NCBI RefSeq assembly: GCF_027887165.1
Contig: NC_077230.1
Location: 37,523,351 to 37,587,350, forward strand
DNA: 64,000 bases
DNA from: Monodelphis domestica
Taxonomy: Eukaryota; Chordata; Mammalia; Didelphimorphia; Didelphidae
Direction: 5' to 3'
Each line of letters starts with the position of its first letter. Within the stretch, counting starts at the first letter, position 1. Below, in pieces: positions 21,962 through 33,939 of the stretch. The translations under genes and the position numbers were made by a program. The notes under the pieces were generated by a model that was given only the letters and a program-made list of their open reading frames with translations, searched no databases and was not told the origin of the DNA.

Positions 21962-22440
21962 TGTAACAAGATTTTGAAAGGTCTGCATTAAACTCAAGAT
22001 TTAATTATCTTAGGACATGACCTTCAACAGACATGTGCAAAAAAAGGACAGACCTCTGGGCAGTCTTAAGTCAAGCTTGAGCCACCATTGGCACATGTGA
22101 GACACAGGAAGTGAGGTAGAGAATAGCCTCTGGAGTTCTCGTGACTTCCTGTGGAGAGGGCTAGAGTTCAGTTTGATCCTGGAGCTTGAGCTTGCATGAG
22201 TCTTGCAGACAGCTTTCCTTCAGACCAGTCATGTGAGTGATAAGTACTGACCCCTTTCTCTGCCTTGGCTCTCTAAGGCCTTAACACCTGCTTTGGCTCA
22301 GCCTGAGCCAGAGTGGTCTGAGTTAAACTCCTTTCCTTCTCTCCCTCTTTCCTTCTCTCCCTCTTCCCGCCCCCCTCTAATATTTTCTTCCTTCTATAGT
22401 AATTAAATCACCATAAAATTTGGCAGCTGATGTGGGTATT
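21962..22440 (+). mobile_element. ERV LTR, plus strand, abutting minus-strand integrase
   Basis: Opens TGTAACAAGATTTTGAAAGG. It has a GC-richer promoter-like middle, a pyrimidine-rich stretch (22320-22380) and a U5-like end with TAATTAAATCACCATAAAAT followed by GATGTGGGTATTTT. The words ACCATAAAA and the layout match the minus-strand LTR at 19178-19884, so the two probably come from related gammaretrovirus-like families. It stands between the pol and the expected env of the minus-strand provirus. Either it inserted there as a solo LTR or it marks a rearrangement. Confidence 0.6.
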
Positions 22441-23099
22441 TTATTATTTAGGATTCACCCAATCTGTTTCAATAGAAGGTGCTCTCTTTATATGTGAACA
22501 ATGAATCCAAGAGTCCTTCTCTACAATTTTTATAGCTGTTGGAGTGGTTAATAATACTTGAAATGGCCCTTCCCAGGAAGAATGAGTTGTTCCAGTACTC
22601 TGGAAGTTCTTTATATACACCTTGTCTCCTGGCTTCAGGTCATGAAGTGAAAAGTGTTTGTATTGCAGCTCTGGATTCATGGAGTTCATGCAGTTTGTGC
22701 TTCAATTCCTGTATACAGGAAGCAAAAGAAGTCTCCCCCTAATAGTGATGTATATGTAGGAGAAAAAGGCTTAGCCTGTATAGGGGGATGTCCAAAAAGC
22801 AACTAATAAGGTGAGATGTGTAGATCTCCCCTGGGCCTGTTTCTAAGATAAAATAGGGCCAGAAGGAGAATTTCAGGCCATTTTAAATAGGTCTTGGTGA
22901 ATAATTTTCCAATTGTAGTTTTTAAGTTCTCTGTTCATCCTTTCAAATTGACCTGAGCTTTAGGGATGATATGGTACATGGAATTTGGGAGTTATCCTCA
23001 AACAAGAATATATCTGAAATAAAACTGAATCAGTAAAATGATGTCCCCTATTTGAATCAATATGTGCAGGCAGGCCAAAGCAAGGAATAATCTCTTTTT

Positions 23100-23115
23100 A
23101 AAAAGTACCTTGGCA
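23100..23115. repeat. SINE target-site duplication, left
   Basis: AAAAAGTACCTTGGCA, identical to 23312-23327. Confidence 0.9.
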
Positions 23116-23311
23116 GGGGGCAGCTCAGTAGCTCAGTGGATTGAGAGCAAGGCCTAGAGATGGGAGGTCCTAGGTTCAAATATGGCCTCAGACACTTCCC
23201 AGCTGTGTGACCTGGGCAAGTCACTTGACCCCCATTGCCTAGCCCTTACCACTCTTCTGCCTTGGAGCCAATGCACAGTATTGGCTCCAAGATGGAAGGT
23301 AAGGGTTTAAA
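23116..23311 (+). mobile_element. tRNA-derived SINE (opossum SINE1-like)
   Basis: About 196 bases. It has a tRNA-like head with A-box and B-box-like stretches (TAGCTCAGTGGATTGAGAGC; TAGGTTCAAATATGGCCTC), a middle with GTGTGACCTGGGCAAGTCAC, then ACTCTTCTGCCTTGGAGCCA and the tail GGAAGGTAAGGGTTTAAAAA. A perfect 16-bp TSD brackets it, so it is complete and relatively young. It inserted into the ERV pol between RNase H and integrase. Confidence 0.95.
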
Positions 23312-23327
23312 AAAAAGTACCTTGGCA
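23312..23327. repeat. SINE target-site duplication, right
   Basis: AAAAAGTACCTTGGCA, identical to 23100-23115. Confidence 0.9.
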
Positions 23328-25215
23328 ACAAAAGCCACTGTGGTTCAGGAGGAAGTATAAGAGATCAATGCAGAAAACCTGGAAAAGCAGATGAAATGAA
23401 TGGAAGTTTGAAGATCTGTCCATCAAGGAAAAATTCCAGAGGAGAATGTGACCTAGGGACCTTGCTTTGCAGTGGTATCTGCCCAGTCATTTCCCCTAGA
23501 GACAGAGTCAGTGCCACCTGTGTATGCAGAGCAATAGACTACAGCTAGGGCTTCAGATAGCTGGAGAGCAGAAAGAACTCCAAGAATAATTTTTGCATTA
23601 GCTATAGATTTTCCAGCTGAGGTTAAGACTCCTCTCTGAAGCCAAAATATACTCACTGAATGACAAATTACAAATGCATATCTAGAATCTGTATAAATTG
23701 TTGCCTTTTTATCTGGCAATTATACAGACATGTTTCAGGGCTATAAGTTCTGCACCTTGAGCACTTTTATGTGAGGGCAGTGAAGCTGAACACACAGTGA
23801 CAAATTTTGTGACTACAGCAGCTCCAGGTTAGCATACTCCATCCCTCATAAAAGAAGAACCATCAATAAGTAAAACTAGATCTGAGTTGTCTAAGGGAGT
23901 GTCCAAAATATTAATTTGAGGCTTTTCAGCAATGTACACTAGTGTTTCCCAACTCTGAAATTGGTAAATCTGGAATCAAGGTAGCAGGGTTAAGAGTTGT
24001 AGAGTGTTTTACAGTGATATTTTCATTATTTAACAAGGTTATTTCATATCTTGTGATTCTCTAATCAGAAAATGCCTGTGTTCTATGCCTTAGCAACAAT
24101 GTTTCTATTTCATGTGGGCACACAATTGTTAATGGGCATCACAATACTAGATCAACAGTTTTTGTACTAATAAAGCTGTGACAACTATGCCTCTAAGGCA
24201 TGGTGGCGCTCCTGAAACTACTGGGTCCAGCTGGATGGAATAATAAGCAGCCAGGAGCTGAGAAGGTACAAAAGTTTGAGTTAAAATACCCGAAGCTACC
24301 CCTCTCCACTCATGTACATAAAAAGTAAATGGCTTCTTGTTATCTGGGATGCCTATAGCTGCGGGAGACAGGAAAGTCTGTTTTAGATTTGACAGAGCTG
24401 ACAGGTGTTCCAGCTCTAATTTAAGTGGTTTCGGGACTAAATCTCTTGTTAGTGCTATAGCTTAGTAATTTCCCCATAGTAAGGGACCCATTGTCTATAA
24501 AATCCTGTTGCTCCTAAAATTTCTCTTAAATGTTTCTTAGTGGTAGGAGCACTCAATTTTTGAATATTTTCAATGAGCTTAGGAGAAATAGAACAGGCAC
24601 CAGCAGTTAAAATGAACCCTAAATATTTCACCTTGGGGAGTCAACACTGAAACTTTTCCATTGAGATTTTGTGTCCTCTTGTATTTAATTCTTAAAGAAG
24701 ATGTTTACCATCTTCTTGACATGCTGTGGCATGTGGTGAGCCCAAGAGCAAATCATCCACATATTTATTTATCTTATTGTTTTCAAATTTTATATTATCT
24801 GTTCCTTGACTCAAAATTTGTGCAAACAGTTTAGGACTTTCCATGTACTCTTGTGGCAAACGATACCAGGTTCATGGGAACCTTTCCAAGTAAAGGCAAA
24901 TATATTTCTGGAATCCTCATAAATAGGAATTGAAAAAAAAAGTCTGAGCACAAATCCAATATAGTAAAGTAAGTGGCTATACTGGGAATAGAGGAAATTA
25001 TTGTTTTGCGGTTTGAAATCACAGTATGTATTTTTATGACATGATTATTTACAGCTCTTACATCTTGGTCAAATCAATATTGGGCTTTTCCGTCTGGGTC
25101 TATTTTTGCCTTTTTTAACAAGTAAAATAGGTGTATCATATTCTGATTTGCATGGAATTATTATTCCTTGCTTAGTGAATTTATTACTGAGATGATTCCA
25201 TCAATTGCCTCTTTT

Positions 25216-28200
25216 GATACAGGGTACTGTGATGTTGTGATTTGTGAGGTTGTGGAAGTGAGAAATTGGAAATGGTTTTCAGTGGAGCTGGAGTAGCTGG
25301 GACTGCTGAGCTGTCATTCAAAAGGATAACATTCTGATTAGAATGTTACCAGGAAGGACTGTTGGAAAAAAAGATCTGACCAACTGAAGCTGGAGACACC
25401 AAGGCAAATAACAAAGCTGAAAAAAATCTTTCCACTAAAAGACATTACCAAGATATCTGATAACAGCTGGAGTGATATACTCCAAGGTTCGTAAGCAGTT
25501 TACTACGCAGGAATTAGATTCCATGAAGAAAAGGTTTCCAAAGTTCATATCTGAGCCTCATAGATCTCATAAAAAACTGAAATGTGCTTTCTGTATTTTT
25601 TGAACCCAATTTTGAGGATGTGGAATTTCTTCTGGCAGAACTTTTTAGCCCCCATGAACATCACCAATTTGATAGGACAAGATCAGAAAGCACCTTGACA
25701 AGCTGGCCAACAGAGGAGCAAAGAGAGGACTTATATTTCTGTAATTCCCATTAGCATGACCTATGTTAGGAAATACAGGGAGGATTTCCTCCAAGCCATA
25801 AAATGTGTTACTTAAAACCAAATGCTTGACAAAAATTTGATAGGATGGTGCAAGACAAGGGAGAACATCCAGCTTCATTTATTGATCACCTTTCTGAAAC
25901 AGCTGAAGCAATAATGGCCATAGAAACAAATATAGAGGAGTCTGTGGCCCTCATTAGGAGACAATTTCTGAAAGGTTGCACACCATACCTTAGGAATTTC
26001 TTCAAGCATTATTTTCCAATATATGATACAATAACTTTGACAGAACTTAGAGATGCTACATCATACATTTTTGACAGTCACACAGAGAAAACTAGACAGG
26101 TGACAGATTTACAGCAGAAATTGAAAGAATCACAGAAAAATTTAAAAGAGAAGGAAACTGAAGAAATTAAGAATTTGAATACTTTTAGAACATACCCCAA
26201 ACCTGTTTATCAACCTAGAAAAGTGCAGAGAGAGATCAGGCAATGTTTCTTCTGCCATAAAACCGGATACCTGATCAAAGACTGTTTTCTCAAGAAGAAG
26301 TATGAGATTAAGACCAACAAAAACACACAAGTAAAATATAATAAGCAAAAACCTACATGCTATAATCACTGCTCATTAAAATCAAGTCAACAAGCTGAAA
26401 GTCTTCAGGAAATGAGAGAAGGAACTAAGCCCAAATATGCAGACATGGTTAGGAGAGAATTATGAAGCTAGGACTATAGTGTATTTAGTTTGGTGCATGG
26501 AGATAGAGAAATGCAAAATAAACTGGCTGTTATTAAACAAAAGAGAAAATGGAAAAGAGGCAATGAAAAGGTGATGAAAGAAATTGAATCTGTGAGTGCT
26601 GAGAAGTGCAAACAATGTGAAAGGCAGAGATAAGTGAAAGAACTTGATGAAGAAATTAAAAACATAATTTCTCAAATAAAAACTATGATAGGAGACTTAG
26701 AGAGAAACTGTATAGTAACCACTCGTGAAAACAGTAGAAGACAAGTTAAAACATACTTGGAAAACTTTTCAGTGCAGATTGGGCACAGGGATTGAATTTT
26801 GTAAAAGAAAAAGTCATAAAAATCCACATAAACTCAAGTAGGATTTAGTGAGAGATACAGAGAAACAAAATTTCAATTCCCTGCAGAAAAACGACTGTAG
26901 CAGAAAATCAAAGCACTATGGTCAAATTCGGTCCTCTCACCACAGATCATACTTTCCTATTAATTCCCTCATGTCCAGATAACCTTTTAGGATGGGATTT
27001 TTTGTGTAAGATCCAAGCGACTTTGCAATGTGCATTTACCCAGGAATTCACTAAAACATTATCCATTGTTATACCTAGAGCAACTAGAAGAAGAAACTGA
27101 GAAAATTCAAATTTTAATATCTATGTATGAAATACCACAAGGGGTGTTTGCAAAACATCAAAATTATGTGGGTAGGATCAAGTTGGTGACATCAGTCAGG
27201 ACTGGGGTCAGTGAAGGAATATCACCTAAGATAACACAATACAAATTAAGTAAAGAAGCAAAAGGAATAACATCAATTATAGTTTGCTAGAACAAGGCAT
27301 ATTAAGACCTAGTGTATCAGAATACAATAGTCCAATTCTAACTATTAAAAAGAACAAACTGAATTAGGATGGCACTTCAGCTTGGAGATTTGTAATTGAT
27401 TTTAGGGCTGTTTTTTTTTTTTAAGAAAGAAACACACTGTCACACCTTCCCTAAATTATATAACTCAAATATCTTCAGAAGCTAGCTGTGTAGGACTTGA
27501 GCAATGCTTACTTTACAATCCATTACAGCCTGATTCTCAAAGTATTTTTGCTTTCCAATGGGGACAAACTCAGCTGTGTTACAGCAGATTAGTGCAGGGA
27601 TGTTTTGAGTCTGATTCAATATTTTGTCAACTTCTGCAGAGAGAGCTAGGCACCATAACTTTCAAATGTAGCAGATTAATACACTATGTGGATGATTTAC
27701 TACTAGCATCATCTGACCCAAAAATATGTTTGGAGTACTCAAAGAAGTTATTAATAGAGTTTCATAAGAGAGGACATAAAGTTTCAAAAAAGAAAATTCA
27801 GTGGGTCCTTCCAACAATTGAGTATTTAGGATTTGTCCTGGAGGGAGGCACCAAGAAAATCTCTAATAAAAGAATAGCAGACATACAGAAGCTAGGCATC
27901 CCTAGGACCAAGAAAGACCTTAGAGCATTTCTAGGGGTTGCTGATTTCTCAAGACAATACATAGTAGGATATTCCCATATTTCCAAATGTTTAACTGATT
28001 TGGCAAAGAAATTAAGGAACCGTTGCAATTAAACAAAGAACATCTACATGCTTTGTCACAGTTGAAAGGAGTTATTCTATCACCTCCAGCTTTGGGAATA
28101 CCAGATTAAAAGAAAAAAAAATTTCACTTGTATGTCCATGATGCTAAAGGCATCACTTCTGGAATGCTTGCACAGTATTTAGGGTTGAATTTAAGGGTCA

Positions 28201-28500
28201 TTGCGTTTTACAGTTCTATCCTCGATTCTGTCACACAAGGAATGGTGCATTGCCTCAGGAGCGTAGTAGCTACAGCTCTGATGGTTAAGAAATCATATGA
28301 TATAGTACTGGGATGTAAATTGCATGGTGTTCTTTTGCTTCTCACTTAAATTAAAAAAAAACTAGAGACATATGGGCCTTTGGAAAAAAAAAGGAAAGCC
28401 TACTTCCAGGAGTAGAACAAGGCTAAAACTTTATTACAATCACTCTCTAATGATAACCACTCTGAGCTGTACTCACTACCTTTACTGCAGTGGTCCAGCA
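25216..28500 (+). mobile_element. Gammaretrovirus-like ERV gag-pol, plus strand, broken fossil
   Basis: Plus-strand parts in order: gag capsid and nucleocapsid (about 25480-26460, the latter with a zinc-knuckle-like CFFCHKTG region after a coiled-coil-like stretch), protease end (about 26920-27040, with LLGWDFLCK), reverse transcriptase (about 27240-28030, with YVDDLLLAS and EYLGFVLEGG), and the start of RNase H (about 28120-28500). No LTR adjoins its right end and no integrase is seen. It is broken many times. The RT differs clearly from that of the minus-strand ERV next to it, so these are two related elements, not one inverted copy. The left junction near 25215 is only approximate. Confidence 0.85.
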
Positions 28501-29269
28501 GTTTTTTTTTTGTTTTTTTGTTTTGTTTTGTGAGAAAGAGTTCCCTCCCACCCCCAAGTGAAAACCTTGAGGGTCAACTAATTGGGTTGTTTGTTCCCTG
28601 AGATGAGGGAGATTGAAAACAACTTCCCCAGGTGAGGCCTCAGGGCCCTGCTTCTAAGATTTAAAATGGTTGTGTTGTTTATTTTAAAGAGAAAAAGGAA
28701 AAGAAAAAATGCTTGAATTTACCTCATTTAGCAGCTTTTGAATTGTAGACTCAGCTTATTTAAAAGATTGACTTGAGAGGGTAGTAAGGAGAGAAAGAAG
28801 GGCAAGAAAATTTAGGGAGATTGAGGGTACTTGTCACAATCTATTTGTCACAGTCTTTGTAGATTACCAAGACTGTAAGAATTGATTATGTTAGGATGAT
28901 CTAAAAATAATGAACAGAAGAGAAAGAAGGATGTATATTAGGAGAAGGGGGTAGGGAGAGGAAGAACAGGGAAAATTATCTCACATAAAAGGTACAAAAG
29001 GAAGAGCTTTTATAGTGAAGGAGAAAGGGTTGAGAATACTTGAACCTCATTTTCATCTCATTTGGTTCAATCAGGGATGAATATGAACAGATTTACACAA
29101 CGATGTATATATGTTTATATATTTATAAACATATGCATAAAACATAAATATATGTTTGTCAGTATACACACATAAACACACTTTTAATTGAATTCATAAA
29201 TTTATCTTGCTCATAATGGAATAAGGAAGTGAATGTAATAAGGGAAAAAGAAGAGAGGCAGTGCTACAT
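28501..29269. other. Unassigned stretch
   Basis: A T-rich run at 28503-28530, then purine-rich sequence (GAGAAAGAAGG-like) around 28780-29000 and AT-rich sequence to 29200. No gene or family recognised. It may include decayed ERV 3' parts. Confidence 0.35.
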
Positions 29270-29640
29270 GTAAAGTGGAGATTTGAACCCTGGATTTCAA
29301 TCCCCAGAAGTCCTTGGTACTTCCCAGAATTTCCTATAATCTCACCCGAGTCTCCACCTGGGTGAGATCACAATTTAGTATTTAACGGACTCTCTGCCTC
29401 CCAAGAGCCTCTTCTTCCTATTCTATGCTCACACACGGCTCTTCCTCTCTCTCTTCTCAGAGACTGCAACATGTAGTAAGTAGGCTGTGAATGGGCTAAT
29501 CAGCCTAGACACGTAGTTTATTATTTTGTTTCCTTGATTTATAATAATCATATATATAATATCATATAATCATATAATCATAAAATATAATATTTTTATC
29601 AGTAACTAATTTAATTTTTACAACTTGGCTGACCATGTCG
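29270..29640 (+). mobile_element. Candidate LTR (ERV), plus strand
   Basis: TGTAAAGTGGAGATTTGAAC opens a block with a TATA-like GTATTTAACGG at about 29378, then pyrimidine-rich CTCTTCCTCTCTCTCTTCTC, then AT-rich R/U5-like sequence with a TAATAA-rich end. The early words (CCCAGAAGTCCTTGG, TCTCACCCGAG) recur in marsupial LTRs I remember. Both ends are approximate. Confidence 0.45.
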
Positions 29641-30055
29641 GTTGTGATGAAATACCCTCAATCTTCTTAACTTTCCTAAATCTTTTCTCTACTTTGACTA
29701 AGTTCAGCTTTTAATAGCTACTGCCTAGATTTTTTTAAAGCCACATTTCTCCAAGGATTTTCAGAAAAGCCTCTTGATCAGCTCGCTCCTGCTGCCTGCT
29801 CTTGCTTCCTGCTATCCTCAATTGCCTCTTCGAAACTGCTTGACCCAGATCACTCTCGGGGTTCGGCCCTGGCCCCAGCTGATCCCCAGCCCCAGCTGAT
29901 CTCCGCCTCAGGACCCAGGCTGCTGGTAGATACTCTTGTGTCTTCGGAATCAAACACCATCTGGTAAAAAATGGGGGTGATTTTTCCTTAGGCTACATTT
30001 AGTGTCCATTAGGTGGCTGGGGACCATAGGGAGAACAACAAGGAGAAAGAATCTT
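29641..30055. other. Unassigned, GC-richer around 29770-29950
   Basis: It contains two near-copies of CCCAGCTGAT at 29873-29905. A 72-codon minus frame (29735-29953) has no known domain. It could be the leader of the ERV whose LTR precedes it, or unrelated. Confidence 0.3.
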
Positions 30056-31068
30056 CATTTTATTAAATGACCATATTTTCCTCTGATAGAATATAATCAG
30101 TTTTGATGGACAGATGATTCTTGGTTGTAAACCCAGTTCCCTTACTTTCTGTTATATATTCCAAGTCTTCCAGTGCTTTAATGGGGAAGCTCCAGATACT
30201 GTGTGGTATTGACTGGGGCTCCATGATGTTTGCATTGCTTCTCTCTAGCTGCTTGAAGTATTTTTTTCCCATGGCCTGAGTCTTAAAATTGGCCATAATT
30301 ATTCATGAGATTTATCAATTGGTGAGTTATTGCAGGAGGTGATTTGTGGATTCTTTCCATTTCCATTTGACCTTCTTGTTCAAGAATATCAGGGCTGTTT
30401 TCTTGGATACTTTCTTGTAATATGATGTCTAGGATTTTTTTTTATCATGACTTTCAGGTAGTCCAGGAAATTTTTAATTGTCTCTACTGGATCTATTTTC
30501 CAGGTCAGTTATTTTTTTCATTGAGATATTTCATATTTTCTTTGATTTTAAAAATTATTTTGATTCCGTTTTACTGTTTCTTAATGTCTCATGAAGTCAT
30601 TAGCTTCTATATTCCCAATTCTAATTTTTAAAGAATGAATTTCTTTCATGACTTTTTGATCTTCTTTTTTCTTTTGTCCCATTCTACTTTTCATATGAAC
30701 TTTTCTTTATTGGATTTTTTGCCTCTTTTCCAAATAGGCCATTTCTTTTTTTTTTTTTTAACTCTTTTCTTCCTTGGACTTTTATGTATGTTTTTCCAGT
30801 AAAAAAAATTTTGTTTTTTAAGTTGTTCTTCTTTTGGTATTACTTTCATTTCTCTTTCCCACTTTTCTTCCACCTGTCTTATATGAGTTTTTAATTCCTT
30901 TTTTTGGGTTCTTCCAGTGCCTAAGACTAGTTCCCATTTTTCCTTGAAGTTTAAATGTGGTCACTTGAATCTCACCATCTTCTATTAACTCTGTGCCTAG
31001 ATGCAATTGATTTTGTATCTGTAGAAATCTTCTATAGTTAGGTGTTTCTTTTGCTATGTGCTCATTTT
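30056..31068 (-). pseudogene. L1 ORF1 fragment (C-terminal domain to N-terminus)
   Basis: Minus-strand ORF1 in the normal order: N-terminus near 31068 (reverse complement of GCTCATTTTCCTAGC), coiled coil (30950-30560), RRM-like stretch (30540-30350) and C-terminal domain down to 30056. The piece at 30296-30063 aligns in DNA with ORF1 C-terminal sequence (ACAACCAAGAATCA in the sense direction). The frame is broken throughout. It serves as the in-window reference for what the full-length L1's ORF1 has lost. Confidence 0.65.
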
Positions 31069-31139
31069 CCTAGCTTTTTTTTTTTTGCCTGTGGACTGGT
31101 AGTTCTGAAAACTGCTGATTCTGTCTCTTCTATTAATAC

Positions 31140-31264
31140 CTTGCAGGACTCATCTACAAAGAATGAAAATTCTGTTTCCTCAATTGCCTATTCTAGTTCC
31201 TTCAAATAATTTTTCTTGTCTTATTGCTATAGTAACCATTTCTAGTACAATAATAAATAGTAGT
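31140..31264 (-). mobile_element. L1 ORF2 RT fragment, part interrupted by the C1D retrocopy
   Basis: The plus-strand text CATCTACAAAGAATGAAAAT to TCTAGTACAATAATAAATAG matches the RT active-site neighbourhood seen at 3895-4020. The next L1 bases (GATAATGGGC-like) appear only at 33945, after the retrocopy, so this and 33940-34830 are two halves of one fragment. Confidence 0.75.
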
Positions 31265-33939
31265 TTTGCCCAGGGCAAAGATCTCTTTTTAGGCAAGGAA
31301 GGGAAGTGGGGATTCAAATGGAGAGCTCAGGTCTTGGCTGCTTGTGCCTATGCTCCAATGCCATACTGTTATTGAACCAGTGAGGTGGAGCTGATGTTAC
31401 CAATTCATTGCAGTAACTGGCTTTCCCCACAAGAGTGAGGGCCAGACAAGCATGACAGAAGAAGATATTCAAGAAGAAGACTATCCAAGAGAAATTCATG
31501 ATTGTTTAGTATTTGAGAATTCTCTCTCTTCTGCAGATGAATTGCTAAAGACTCTGATGTCAGTTTCTAGAAGAGTTGTTGCAAAAGTTGAACCCACTTA
31601 AACAGAGCAAGCTGAATTTAGTTTCGGCTTACACATTGAATTCAGTGTTGTAGATTTGAACGAACATTTAAGGAGTTAATCCCAAGGAACATCCAGTAAA
31701 GCAGGAAATAAATAATACAAGAATATATGTACAGAGTCAAAGAAATTACAGATGAGAAAAGGGCTGCGAAACTGAAGAAAAGAGCTGCTTCAAGACTTCT
31801 AAGAAGTGCTCTCTGGGAAGCCAAATCAAAAAGAGAGAGAATCTAAATCCTCAAATGTAGAAAAAGATAAAAAGTCAATATTTGACTTTGTTTAGTGAAT
31901 ATTCAAAAATATTTCATTTTAACTTTTAGTTCTATCCTTTCAAAAAACAGGTAAAAAATATAAGAAGACTCTGTTGAATTTCAGCTGGAGAAACTAGTTT
32001 TAAATATGTTGGTATGAAACTTTTCACTTGAAATTTGTTAGGTAATACCATCCCTAGTCTTTTCATTGATTTTTCTTATGCTTAAAATTTTTAAATTTAA
32101 TATCCATATATTATTAAGTATCCACCTGTAAACTATTATATTTTAGCTTATCTTTTTTGAAGTCTATTTGCTATTATAATGATCTTATGAGTTATAAGAA
32201 GACTGAAAGTGAAGTTCAATGTTATTAGTACACTTGTTTTCAGTGTTAAAAATAGAAGTTATAAAATATTCATTTCTAGTACAATTATTATGACCATGCC
32301 TTTTTATGTTTCTAGAAATCAGAAGTCTTTTAAAAATAAATAATTGAAATATGATTAAAACTTAGATCATATATAGATCACAACTCTTTGTTTGAAGTGT
32401 CCATTTAAAAATCATGTAAATAATCTCAAATTCCTTGAGTTGGAAATATCCTCAGATGTCATTTACTTTCAGCACCTTCTTTTTATCAGTCAGGAAGCTG
32501 TAGCTCAGAAGTGACTTGTTCCCATTTCCTTACTCTAAAAGTGAAGATTGTTATCTTTGTTTTAGTGACTCTTTAGTAAGGTTTTGGATTTTTGTGTTGG
32601 TTTTTTTTTTTCCTGGAAAATTCCCTTAAGATAGTCATTCTGTTCATAGGATTTGGGATTTGGGTTCTAGAGATTCCTATAAATAGCTATAATTATTTGT
32701 TCTTAATTCAGAATTCAAGCTTTTTTGTTTTTATTTAGTGTTTCGTCTATTCTTCCAAATGTGTTTTCTTAAGAGACATTTATGGTAATAGTTGCAAGTG
32801 ACTGTGTCTGGCAGAATCCAAACAGGGAAGTTACAGCATCCTTATAATCTGTCTCATTTTATTGCAACACTTATAAGTGATAATTTTGAATTGAACTTTT
32901 TGTCTCATGAACTTTTAAGTCCATGAATCTTGAGTGTATATTTCCAAATAATGAAATGTAAAAACCCCTTAACACCATATACAGTAAGGCCAAAAACAAA
33001 TACTTTAATTTTTGAGAAAGATATTATTTCTGTGTGATTCTCCATATGTAACCTTGAATAAGTGGATTTCTTGACTTACAGAAACAGATACTGAAAAAGG
33101 TCTTAAGAGTAGTGGATTTTGTAAAGCATTTGGGGCACTTTCTGTGATACATAAGGAAAACATTGATGGAGGCACAAACTCTGTTCTGGCTATAATGTCA
33201 GATAATCTGAAGAGTGAAAGAACATTTATAATTACTGAAAACTCCAAATGCAGCTTCTCAAATAAAATTATTTTCTCTAAAACATTTCTCTAAAACAACT
33301 TTCATAAAACCCCCAAATTTCCCTGTCCCATGGGAGCTTGCCTTCAAGAAACTCTCAGATTGACCCTTGTCTCAGACTGAGCAATAAGCCATTAAGTCCC
33401 CATTAAACATCCTGAAGAGTAGTGATAAGAGATACTCAAGCCTTCAGTACACTTTTTGGCATATTGGTTTCTCATTGTATTTGGCCATTTCCCAGGAACC
33501 ATAACCTCAGGCTACAACCTCTTTTCCAAATCCATATATAACTGATCAGTTGTCCTTCCTTTCCTATACTCACTAATGTGTGTATAAGACCCCAAGTTCT
33601 ATAATTCCATGGAAATTCCTATGATGGAGTTTCCCATTCATGGCACAATTTCCTGGAGGCATTGTTCCCAGAGTCTCAGGGCTTAGCTCTGAGTATTGGT
33701 TTTGCATGTGCACATAACTCTGTGTGGTGGCCACGAGGATTCTTTCTCCTTTGTTCTGATTAAAGACAGGTTCTTTGGAAAGTGTTTAAGTGGTTCTATG
33801 TTTTTATAGGTTGACAATTAGTATAAGATTAAATACAATGTTTATGTTTTTGTAGTCTTTGGATATTATGTAATGGTTATTTTGAATAAATGAGACCTTT
33901 ATAAATGATGGAAAAAATAATTTGTTGTACAAAAAAAGC
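31265..33939 (+). pseudogene. C1D: Processed pseudogene (retrocopy) of C1D
   Basis: C1D is a small nuclear protein that binds the RNA exosome and DNA-PK. The coding remnant is 31452-31895, intronless. It begins [19 protein letters not shown], close to the human MAGEEINEDYPVEIHEYL as I recall it. Conserved blocks follow: [50 protein letters not shown] and SALWEAKSK, the length being near the usual 141 residues. It is dead: a two-base loss near 31573 shifts the frame, stops fall around 31651-31672 in the VFWIYL region, and a further shift lies near 31840. Text up to about 33930 is taken as 5' leader and long 3' UTR, ending in a short A-run, because L1 sequence stops at 31264 and resumes at 33940. 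It carries an LTR-like block. The TSD is weak (AATAGT). Confidence 0.85.
33300..33816 (+). mobile_element. Candidate solo LTR inside the C1D retrocopy
   Basis: A GC-richer, promoter-like block (ACCCCAAGTTCTATAATTCC, then CAGAGTCTCAGGGCTTAGCT, then an ATTAAA signal at about 33760 and a closing GGTTGACA) unlike the AT-rich 3' UTR around it. No TSD was confirmed. Alternatively it is just part of the C1D 3' UTR. Confidence 0.3.

Larger units (their letters stand above)
22444..25215 (-). mobile_element. Gammaretrovirus-like ERV pol region (RT, RNase H, integrase), broken fossil
   Basis: On the minus strand, pol parts occur in order: reverse transcriptase (about 25215-24430, with YVDDLLLGS and a VKKAKIDPDGKAQY-like fingers region), RNase H (about 23720-23450, with ATIYTDSRYA), and the integrase C-terminus (about 22690-22444, with PGDKVYIK, WEGPFQVLLTTPTAIK and WIHCSHIK). 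These motifs are those of class I (gammaretrovirus-like) elements. It is broken many times, carries a younger SINE at 23116-23311, and is joined at 25215 to an ERV in the opposite orientation. With the LTR at 19178-19884 it likely forms one decayed provirus. Age: old, well before the SINE insertion. Confidence 0.85.

Noticed and set aside
31452-31895. Functional C1D gene or retrogene
   Set aside because: The frame is broken by shifts and several stops in conserved blocks, there are no introns, and it lies within an L1.
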